A DNA stretch of 21,899 nucleotides, from assembly GCA_030607815.1 (NCBI GenBank), contig JAUWJG010000003.1, positions 1 through 21,899 of the forward strand. The letters run 5' to 3'. A model generated the notes under the pieces. It saw nothing but the letters and a program-made list of their open reading frames with translations. It was not told the origin of the DNA and did not search any database. The DNA is from Candidatus Bathyarchaeota archaeon (GTDB taxonomy: Archaea > Thermoproteota > Bathyarchaeia > RBG-16-48-13 > GCA-020355125). The first letter of the stretch is position 1. Every line of letters starts with the position of its first letter. A program made the position numbers and the translations under genes. Of this stretch, positions 15,963 through 21,899 are shown piece after piece.

Positions 15963-16256
15963 TTGAAAAAAACAAATGACACAAAGAATCAAATAGCTAT
16001 TATCCAAATTAACACTTCTTCAGATAAAATTGCTAAAACTATTCATCGATCTTTAATACCCGAAATACAAACGTCTAATCTTAAAGAATTACGTGTACAA
16101 GTGAAAAGAATTGAAAATTTATTAATTTTTCATTTTAAATCAAATAATACTGCCACTTTGAGGGCGTTAATTAATAGTTATTTACGGTGGGTTATCACTC
16201 TTAAGAAAAGTATAAACGTTATAAATTTAAAGAATTCTACTACTATATCACGATAA
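15963..16256 (+). CDS. KEOPS complex subunit Pcc1
   Basis: A 97-residue protein fitting Pcc1, the small dimerising subunit of KEOPS, which makes t6A37 in tRNAs reading ANN codons. Seen: a first strand IAIIQINTSSDKIAKTIHRS (charged, alternating), the middle LKELRVQVKRIENLLIFHF and the helix TATLRALINSYLRWVITLKK, matching Pcc1's beta-alpha-beta-beta-alpha order with the R-A-x-x-N-S-x-x-R-W motif. TTG start at 15963 is supported by AGGA eight bases upstream. Adjacent prefoldin beta is the usual archaeal partner. Confidence 0.75.
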   Translation: MKKTNDTKNQIAIIQINTSSDKIAKTIHRSLIPEIQTSNLKELRVQVKRIENLLIFHFKSNNTATLRALINSYLRWVITLKKSINVINLKNSTTISR

Positions 16257-16277
16257 ACTTATTTTTGAACCTTAACT

Positions 16278-16286
16278 TTTATATAA
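16278..16286 (+). promoter_or_regulatory. Probable TATA box of prefoldin beta
   Basis: TTTTATATAATAA with a purine-containing upstream element, about 75 bases before the start of prefoldin beta. This is close to the archaeal consensus TTTAWATA and would give a leader of about 50 bases ending with the ribosome-binding site TTGAGGAATA. It suggests prefoldin beta is transcribed separately from pcc1. Confidence 0.4.
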
Positions 16287-16359
16287 TAATTACTAGCCTC
16301 ACAAATATAATATTAATAATATCTATAATAATTGGAAATTATAATTGAGGAATAGATAA

Positions 16360-16713
16360 ATGAGTAACGTTAAACTTCCAGCACAATTGCAAGAACAACT
16401 GCTCCGTTTACAGCAATTACAACAAACCTTACAAACCGTTTCCGCTCAAAGACAACAATTAGAACTTGAAAACTCTGATGTAGATAAAGCTTTAGCTGAA
16501 CTTGTAAAAATGGATAATACATCTATAATCTATAAGTCCATAGGTTCACTTCTTGTGAAATCTGAGAGACAGAAAGTCATGAACGAACTTAGTGAAAGAA
16601 AGGAGTTATTGACTACAAGAATACTTGTCTTGACTAAACAACGATCTCGAATGGAAGAAAGAATAAAAAATCTTCAACGGACAGTTCAAGAGCGATTAAA
16701 ACCTTTATCCTAA
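16360..16713 (+). CDS. pfdB: Prefoldin beta subunit
   Basis: The 117-residue protein is predicted to be two long coiled-coil helices joined by beta hairpins, as in archaeal prefoldin beta. The N-terminal helix has LQEQLLRLQQLQQTLQTVS, the hairpin region contains MDNTSIIYKSIGSLLVK (family: vY..iG.ilvk), and the C-terminal helix SERKELLTTRILVLTKQRSR returns. Prefoldin is a hexameric co-chaperone that delivers unfolded proteins to the thermosome. A ribosome-binding site TTGAGGAATA precedes the ATG. A hairpin terminator overlaps its stop. Confidence 0.95.
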   Translation: MSNVKLPAQLQEQLLRLQQLQQTLQTVSAQRQQLELENSDVDKALAELVKMDNTSIIYKSIGSLLVKSERQKVMNELSERKELLTTRILVLTKQRSRMEERIKNLQRTVQERLKPLS

Positions 16714-16741
16714 GATTAAAAAAATATTCTTAATCTTTTTT
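16712..16741 (+). terminator. Hairpin plus T-run after prefoldin beta
   Basis: AAGATTAA (16712-16719) is an exact inverted repeat of TTAATCTT (16730-16737), loop of 10 bases, followed by four more T. It overlaps the prefoldin stop codon (16711-16713). Stem is AU-rich, so any termination would rest largely on the T-run. Confidence 0.45.
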
Positions 16742-16749
16742 AGTAGATT

Positions 16750-17772
16750 TTGCTTCATTTATTGATTTGGATAGAAAGGACTTTGAGTTTTCAAAACATA
16801 ATGGATATTTTCAGAAAAGTCGATGCAAAATCTATCCTTTTAATTTGTCATCAAAATGCTGATCCTGATGCTTTATGTTCAGCTTATGCCCTTTCCTGTC
16901 TTCTGAATAAAATATCATCCAGTTTTAAAATTGAAATTGCTGCTTTTCAGGGTTTGAATAAGCTTTCTAAACAAATTCTAAAGTTTCTTCCTATTATTGT
17001 TGTAGATTCTCTTGATATTGAGAAAACAGAAGCTATTGTATTATTAGATACAAATACAATTGAACAATTAGGTTCTTGGAAAAAAATTATTGAAAAATCT
17101 GCGAAACCATTGATTGTTATTGATCATCATTCTAAGCATCCTCACACTGAATCAATCTCAACTATCTACATTAATGATGAACAAGCATCCTCAACATGTG
17201 AACTGGTCTACGATCTCTACAGACAAGCTCTTCTTCGACCAAATGAAAGAGAAGCTCTAGCTCTTTATTTAGGAATATTATATGATACAAAACATTTCAA
17301 AATCGCAACTTTAAGAACATTTAAAATTATTGTTGATTTAATCCAAATTGGTGTGAATGTTGAAGAAGCCCTTAATATTTTATCAACTTATATGCCTCTA
17401 CCAGAGAGAATAGCGCGGTTAAAAGCAGCTAATAGATTACGTATAATTAAATTTGGCAAGTGGTTAGTAGTTTTCTCTTACATCAATTCATATCATGCAT
17501 CAACCGCTCGCGCTTTACTGGGATTAGGTGCTCATATGGTCATTGTTGGTGGAAAAAGAAAAAACTCATTGGTAATAAGTATGAGAGCTTTACAGGATTT
17601 TTTTGAAAAAACAGGTATTCATCTTGGTCGAGATATCGCTCAACCTCTCGGTAAGTATTTAAGTGGCATGGGTGGAGGACATAATACTTCCGCGGGTGTG
17701 AATGGTGAAGGCAATATTGAAGACGCTTTCGAGGAATGTATTCATCTCATTAAAAAGAAGTTGATAATTTAA
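16750..17772 (+). CDS. DHH-family phosphoesterase (NrnA-like)
   Basis: A 340-residue DHH/DHHA1 protein, a Mn-dependent phosphoesterase family that includes nano-RNases, oligonucleotide and cyclic-dinucleotide hydrolases. Metal ligands are visible: CHQNADPDALC (D38, D40), VVLLDTN (D100), the DHH triad at 125-127 in VIDHHSKH, and LALYLGILYDTKHFKIA (Asp). The C-terminal DHHA1 part ends in the GGGH nucleotide-contacting motif MGGGHNTSAGV. Start is TTG at 16750, but ATG at 16801 is also possible; the first 17 residues are not family-like. Archaeal homologues often sit near ribosome/KEOPS genes, as here. Substrate not determined by sequence. Confidence 0.87.
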   Translation: MLHLLIWIERTLSFQNIMDIFRKVDAKSILLICHQNADPDALCSAYALSCLLNKISSSFKIEIAAFQGLNKLSKQILKFLPIIVVDSLDIEKTEAIVLLDTNTIEQLGSWKKIIEKSAKPLIVIDHHSKHPHTESISTIYINDEQASSTCELVYDLYRQALLRPNEREALALYLGILYDTKHFKIATLRTFKIIVDLIQIGVNVEEALNILSTYMPLPERIARLKAANRLRIIKFGKWLVVFSYINSYHASTARALLGLGAHMVIVGGKRKNSLVISMRALQDFFEKTGIHLGRDIAQPLGKYLSGMGGGHNTSAGVNGEGNIEDAFEECIHLIKKKLII

Positions 17773-17843
17773 CATTTCAAAGTAGTTACCTTTAAATGAT
17801 ACATCTTTAATATTTTTTGAAAAAATAGAAAGAAGGATAAACT

Positions 17844-18692
17844 GTGTCAATTGTTGAGATCCGTAACCTTTCATATTCCTATCCTGGATTGAATAAACCA
17901 GCATTAATCAATATAGATCTCACCATAGAAAAAGGAGATTTCATCATATTAACTGGACCCAGTGGGTGTGGAAAAACTACTTTATGTAGGTGTCTCAATG
18001 GTTTGATTCCTCATTTTTATAATGGAGATCTAACCGGTGATGTAATTGTTACAGGTCTTTCTGTTAAGGACAACCCGACAAGTAAGATAGCTCAACATGT
18101 AGGTTTCGTCTTCCAAAATCCTGAAAATCAACTATTTGCATTATCCGTTGAAAAGGATATTGCTTTTGGTTTAGAAAATCTTGCCGTTCCAAGGACTGAA
18201 ATCAGAAAACAAGTAGATCATGCACTAGATCTACTAGGTATTACTAATCTTCGAGATAATGCTCCTTATGAGCTTTCTGGTGGTCAGAAGCAAAGAGTAG
18301 CGATTGCTTGTATACTCGCAATGCATCCAGAACTTATGATTCTAGATGAACCTACCTCTTTTCTAGATCCAGTTGCTGCAAAAAATCTTTTTGAGATAAT
18401 ATACGCTCTTAACAAGGAGTTAGGATTGACAATAATCCTCGTTGAACACCGACTTGATCTATTGTGCACATATGCAAATCGCGTCATTATTATGGATGAG
18501 GGGAAAGTGAAAGCTGATGGAATTCCTCGTGATATTCTTAGTTCAAAGGAAGTTCTATCTCTAGGTATTGGTATTCCGAAAATTACAAAACTTTATCTTG
18601 AATTGAAAGCGAGCGGGATCCATTTAGGGGATCCTCCAATCTCAGTTAACGAAATAGCACAGGAAATTAGAACGTTGATGTTAAATGATTGA
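17844..18692 (+). CDS. ecfA1: Energy-coupling factor transporter ATPase EcfA (first)
   Basis: The 282-residue ABC ATPase drives uptake of a vitamin or metal through an ECF transporter at the membrane's inner face. Walker A GPSGCGKTT (38-46), the ECF-type Q-loop VFQNPENQ, signature LSGGQKQR, Walker B LMILDEPTS and switch His in VEHRLD are all present. GTG start with AAGGA nine bases upstream. Its stop overlaps the next ecfA by eight bases (ATGATTGA), so the three genes form one coupled operon. Confidence 0.92.
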   Translation: MSIVEIRNLSYSYPGLNKPALINIDLTIEKGDFIILTGPSGCGKTTLCRCLNGLIPHFYNGDLTGDVIVTGLSVKDNPTSKIAQHVGFVFQNPENQLFALSVEKDIAFGLENLAVPRTEIRKQVDHALDLLGITNLRDNAPYELSGGQKQRVAIACILAMHPELMILDEPTSFLDPVAAKNLFEIIYALNKELGLTIILVEHRLDLLCTYANRVIIMDEGKVKADGIPRDILSSKEVLSLGIGIPKITKLYLELKASGIHLGDPPISVNEIAQEIRTLMLND

Positions 18693-19521
18693 GGTTGAAA
18701 ATGTTTCTTTCACATATCCTTCCGGTGTTGAAGCTTTGAAGGAGATAAATGTTAAGATTAACGATGCTGATTTTATTGCAATAATAGGTGAAAATGGTGC
18801 CGGGAAAACGACCTTTATTAAACACCTTAACGGAATTCTTAAACCCACCCAAGGTGACATATACATAAATGGTTTAAACACTAAAAAAGCTAGTATAGCC
18901 GAACTTTCTAGAGACGTTGGACTTGTCTTTCAGAACCCTGACCATCAACTCTTCTGTGAAACAGTTGAAGATGAAATCGCTTTTGGTTTAAAGAACTTTG
19001 GTTTTAATAAAGATGCTATATCGGAAAGAGTCACTTGGGCTTTAAATCTCCTAGATTTAACTAAATATGGAAAAGTTTCTCCTTTTATGTTAAGTGGTGG
19101 AGAGCGGAAACGAGTTGCTTTAGCCACAATTTTAGCTTGGGATCCCAAGATTCTAGTTCTCGATGAACCAACCATAGGGCAGGATTTTCATCAAAAAGAT
19201 AAACTTCGCCAGTTTATTGTCCAGTTGAATTCTCAAGGAAGAACAGTAATTATGGTAACACACGATGTGGAGTTTGTAGCTGATTGTAACCCTAAAGTAA
19301 TCGTCATGTCAAATAATAGAATTATCGCTACCGGTTCGGCAAGAGAAGTTCTTACGAATTTTGATATTTTAGCTAAAGCTTCTGTTCTTCCACCACAGAT
19401 AACTCAACTTTTTATAAAATTATCAGATTTAGGTTTACCCCAGAATGTCATTGATCTTTATGAAGCTAAGCAGTTGATTATAGACTTAACTAAAGGGAGA
19501 CTAAACAATGAAGGTCTTTGA
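18685..19521 (+). CDS. ecfA2: Energy-coupling factor transporter ATPase EcfA (second)
   Basis: A second, distinct 278-residue ECF ATPase that pairs with the first as a heterodimer. Walker A GENGAGKTT (35-43), VFQNPDHQ Q-loop, signature LSGGERKR, Walker B ILVLDEPTIGQ and switch His in VTHDVE are intact. It overlaps both neighbours (8 and 14 bases), indicating translational coupling. Which of the two corresponds to A1 or A2 in bacteria cannot be told from this window. Confidence 0.92.
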   Translation: MIEVENVSFTYPSGVEALKEINVKINDADFIAIIGENGAGKTTFIKHLNGILKPTQGDIYINGLNTKKASIAELSRDVGLVFQNPDHQLFCETVEDEIAFGLKNFGFNKDAISERVTWALNLLDLTKYGKVSPFMLSGGERKRVALATILAWDPKILVLDEPTIGQDFHQKDKLRQFIVQLNSQGRTVIMVTHDVEFVADCNPKVIVMSNNRIIATGSAREVLTNFDILAKASVLPPQITQLFIKLSDLGLPQNVIDLYEAKQLIIDLTKGRLNNEGL

Positions 19522-20290
19522 AGGTTTAAAATTTAAGAGGGGTACAACTGCAATTCATCGTCTAGATCCTCGAACAAAATTTCTTGTCTCATGTATGATT
19601 TTCACACTAGCTCTACTTTTTACAGAACTATTATCAATAATGATCCTTTTTATAGCTCAATTACCACTCATCTTTTCAGCTCGTATTTATAGGGAATGGT
19701 CCCTTTCACTTAAGGGAAGTCTAACATTAGTAGGAATTATTTTACTCTCAAATCTTATTGTTGGATATATCTCAAATAATTTTCAATTGTCAAGCCAACT
19801 ATTAACCTACTCAATCTCTATGGCTTTCAGATTTGTTGTTCTCATGTCCTCCTTCTCACTTTTTTTTCTGACAACCTCACCTGACGATCTTAGTTTAGCC
19901 CTAGAACAGAGTCACATACCTTATGAATTTTGTTTCGCTTTTACTACTGCTATACGCTTTGTTCCTGTTTTAGCTATTGAAGCTCAGACCATTATGGATG
20001 CTCAGAGGTCTAGAGGTTTAGAATTGGATAAAGGGAATTTCCTTAAACGGATTAGGAATTATATTCCTATTCTTATACCTCTAATAGTTGGAGCTATTAG
20101 ACGAAGTTTAGAGTTAGCTGAAGCCATGGAATCAAGAGCTTTTGGAGCCAAGAAGAAAAGGACAAATCTCTATAGATTACAACTTAAAAAATCAGATTAT
20201 CTTACATTTCTAATTTCTTTCTGTATTCTCTCTCTTGCCTTATATATTCGATACAATATTCCAATCCCAGAGTTTCAGATTCCATTGTAA
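19508..20290 (+). CDS. ecfT: Energy-coupling factor transporter transmembrane subunit EcfT
   Basis: The 260-residue integral membrane protein links the EcfA pair to the substrate-binding S subunit. The N-terminal RLDPRTKFLVSC is typical. Several hydrophobic helices follow. Both coupling helices' arginine motifs are visible: AQRSRGLEL (usual ARSRG) and AMESRAFG. A T7 tract seven bases after the stop may end the transcript. No S subunit follows or precedes, so S must be encoded elsewhere; that is the arrangement of a shared (group II) ECF module. Confidence 0.9.
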   Translation: MKVFEGLKFKRGTTAIHRLDPRTKFLVSCMIFTLALLFTELLSIMILFIAQLPLIFSARIYREWSLSLKGSLTLVGIILLSNLIVGYISNNFQLSSQLLTYSISMAFRFVVLMSSFSLFFLTTSPDDLSLALEQSHIPYEFCFAFTTAIRFVPVLAIEAQTIMDAQRSRGLELDKGNFLKRIRNYIPILIPLIVGAIRRSLELAEAMESRAFGAKKKRTNLYRLQLKKSDYLTFLISFCILSLALYIRYNIPIPEFQIPL

Positions 20291-20296
20291 TCATTC

Positions 20297-20523
20297 TTTT
20301 TTTATTATTTTAAACAATGGAAACGTAACCGTTTACATTTAATCTCCATGGATACTCGGTGGGACTTCCAATTTTATTAGTTAATAATACTTGATATTTC
20401 CTTTTATCCCTCAACAAGTATTTTTTAATGGTTTAAAACTTCGATAAAAGGTAAGTTTATGAGAAGTTTACTGGTTTTTTCAAACGTTTTCATGCAAGAT
20501 GTCCCTTTAATAACATCTTTTTT
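20297..20523 (+). terminator. Possible terminators in the 20291-20640 gap
   Basis: Two candidates: a T7 tract at 20297-20303 just after ecfT, and a hairpin AAGATGT (20496-20502) / ACATCTT (20513-20519) with a 10-base loop and a T-run to 20523. The gap of about 350 bases holds no gene, tRNA or repeat that I can see. Confidence 0.35.
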
Positions 20524-20640
20524 AAATACACTATGTTAAATAAAAAATAACTTTCTTTAAAAGCGTCAACCATAAAGGAAGTCATATATTCTTTTAATAA
20601 GTTCTTTATTGATTAGTTATGCGATAGGGCGAGCATATTC

Positions 20641-21369
20641 TCATTTTATCGTGAGTGCGTTTAATGCTTGTCGGAATTCTCTGTTGACCCCTTGCAAATA
20701 CATTTCTAATGGCAATAGTTCACGGCTAATAGTTATAAGCGTTTCAGGTGACATCTTACCGTCATCTATTAGTTGGTGTCCCGCTTCCTTCGCGGCTTTG
20801 AACACATCGTCTACGGGCTGCCCCATCTTCATCATAGTCTTCAAGGCGGACCCGTGTGGTCTCAATAGTGCTCCTGCAAAAATTCTACTCATATTTCTAC
20901 ACAGAGCTTTCATATGTAACACCACGGGATCGAAGTTATCCAGTTCCCAAAACCCACAGTTCGACACTAACACCAGTTGACCTTTTCTCACCCTTTTTCT
21001 TGGAGGGTGTCTGCAATGACCTTCACGAATCTCAATAATGGGCTTTATAAGTGGGATCATTCGATCAACTAAATTTTTCAAAGATCCGGTGATTCCATCC
21101 ACATAAACCGGTGTAGCAAAAACGAGAATATCCGCTTCCTCGAGTTTAGGATAGAGCTGTTTCATGTCATCTTGTTGATAGCATTCACCAGGATGTTTCA
21201 CCCAGCAATTGAATTCGCCAGTACAAGGTTTAATCTCGAGATCTCTTGTGTAGAAAAGCTCAACATCTGCACCTGCTTCCTTTATTCCATCTAAGAAAGG
21301 ATTAAGAATCAGAGATGTATTGCTCTTACCTCTCTTAGGACTGGAATTAATTGCTAATACACGCTTCAT
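20641..21369 (-). CDS. Flavodoxin-fold NADPH-dependent FMN reductase family protein
   Basis: A 242-residue flavodoxin-like protein. The N-terminal phosphate loop INSSPKRGKSNTSL (7-20) binds FMN, and the DILVFATPVYVDGITGSLKNLVDR segment is the family's second FMN loop. The cysteine region C49...C55...C63 resembles iron-sulfur flavoproteins, which have CxxCxxC there, but the middle position is Glu52, so a complete [4Fe-4S] site is unlikely. Role: probably a small redox flavoenzyme of unknown partner. Its 3' half is clearly more G+C-rich (about 52% in 20761-20880 by hand count) than neighbouring genes, suggesting recent acquisition. Ends in TGA. Confidence 0.78.
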   Translation of the reverse strand: MKRVLAINSSPKRGKSNTSLILNPFLDGIKEAGADVELFYTRDLEIKPCTGEFNCWVKHPGECYQQDDMKQLYPKLEEADILVFATPVYVDGITGSLKNLVDRMIPLIKPIIEIREGHCRHPPRKRVRKGQLVLVSNCGFWELDNFDPVVLHMKALCRNMSRIFAGALLRPHGSALKTMMKMGQPVDDVFKAAKEAGHQLIDDGKMSPETLITISRELLPLEMYLQGVNREFRQALNALTIK

Positions 21370-21688
21370 TTATTTAGCTCCATAATAGAGAATATTAAAC
21401 ATGTTAAACCTTTCAGAAATTTTTAAACTTTGGGTTTGGGAATAAAATTTACCAATTAAATCTTTTATTACAGAAAAAATATTATTTTTGTTTCAGCTTC
21501 ATTTTTAATTTATGATATTGTAACTTTAGGTTTTAATGACTATACATATTGAATACTATTTTTTTAAAATTTAGAATGAAAAACGAAATTGGTAAAAAAA
21601 TAGGGTACACAGTTAACGGTCTAGATTTACTGTGAAGAATAAGTCTACTTCTTTTTGTTGGAAATTTGTAGACAAAAAAGGCAATATT
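21370..21688. other. Intergenic region, nothing recognised
   Basis: About 320 AT-rich bases between two minus-strand genes. T- and A-runs but no convincing gene, hairpin, tRNA or repeat. It probably contains the promoter of the FMN reductase and the terminator of the partial gene at the right edge. Confidence 0.4.
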
Positions 21689-21899
21689 TTATTTTGATCC
21701 TGTATAATTAGCTAATATTTTTTGAAGTTTATTAACGTCTCTAGTGAAAAGTTTGACTCTGTTAGGTATTACTGTAGTTTTTGTTGGTTTCCCTTCGACT
21801 TCTACACAATTTCCATCTTTCTTTTTATTTATTTTCTCTAGTGGAAAATAGATAATGTAGGAACGCCCTGCATGGTCAAATACTATCCCTTTACGGCTG
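21689..21899 (-). CDS. Unrecognised protein, C-terminal part (runs off the right edge)
   Basis: A minus-strand frame enters from the right edge and ends with TAA at 21689-21691, giving the last 69 residues. It starts SRKGIVFDHAGRSYIIYFPL and continues with a charged middle and a helix LFTRDVNKLQKILANYTG before the end GSK. The even composition and the long open stretch in AT-rich DNA suggest a real gene. I recognise no family in the visible part; strands alternate early (VFDHAGRSYIIYF), so the fold may begin beta-rich. Confidence 0.5.
   Translation of the reverse strand, partial: SRKGIVFDHAGRSYIIYFPLEKINKKKDGNCVEVEGKPTKTTVIPNRVKLFTRDVNKLQKILANYTGSK

Noticed and set aside
20609..20980. Plus-strand open frame opposite the FMN reductase
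   Set aside because: It lies antisense to a clear flavodoxin-fold gene and has no family-like sequence.

Overview
This AT-rich window (roughly one-third G+C by eye) comes from an archaeon, most likely an Asgard archaeon. Archaeal markers are a Clp1/Grc3-type polynucleotide kinase, RadB, a Brix/IMP4-type protein, the KEOPS subunit Pcc1, prefoldin beta, an archaeal-type DHH phosphoesterase and LysW-carrier amino-acid biosynthesis. The pointer to Asgard is a small membrane protein at 12942-13331 that resembles the eukaryotic oligosaccharyltransferase subunits OST3/OST6/OSTC (DC2). TGA is a normal stop here (lysZ, larA, both ecfA genes, the Brix gene and the flavoprotein all end in it). GTG and TTG starts are frequent.

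Layout. 1-959: partial polynucleotide kinase, minus strand. 960-1805: no intact gene, but minus-strand remnants of a TnpB-like transposase and a winged-helix protein. 1806-9761: amino-acid biosynthesis block: a phosphoglycerate-mutase-like proposed homoserine kinase (+), convergent with argG and lysW (-), then lysX, lysZ, lysJ and lysK (+). A decayed gene sits between lysW and lysX, and lysX is broken by an in-frame TGA. LysY and ArgH are not in the window. 10018-11292: LarA-family protein (-). 11388-12058: UbiA-like membrane protein with an apparent one-base frameshift. 12157-12897: RadB-like recombinase. 12942-13331: OST3/6/DC2-like protein (-). 13711-17772: information-processing cluster (Brix, Pcc1, prefoldin beta, DHH), split by about 1.7 kb of decayed or orphan genes at 14429-15876, including an ASCH-domain protein. 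17844-20290: EcfA-EcfA-EcfT of an energy-coupling-factor vitamin/metal importer without its substrate-binding S subunit. 20641-21369: flavodoxin-fold FMN reductase with higher G+C (-). 21689-21899: C-terminus of an unrecognised gene (-).

How it works together. LysW carries glutamate (or 2-aminoadipate) on its C-terminal Glu. LysX attaches the substrate, LysZ phosphorylates it, LysY (missing here) reduces it, LysJ transaminates it and LysK releases ornithine or lysine. The neighbouring argG argues that arginine is at least one product. The most unusual points are the stop in lysX, the eukaryote-like OST subunit, Thr in place of Ser at the catalytic position of the homoserine-kinase-like enzyme, and several recently decayed genes. 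I found no CRISPR array, tRNA or rRNA and no complete mobile element.
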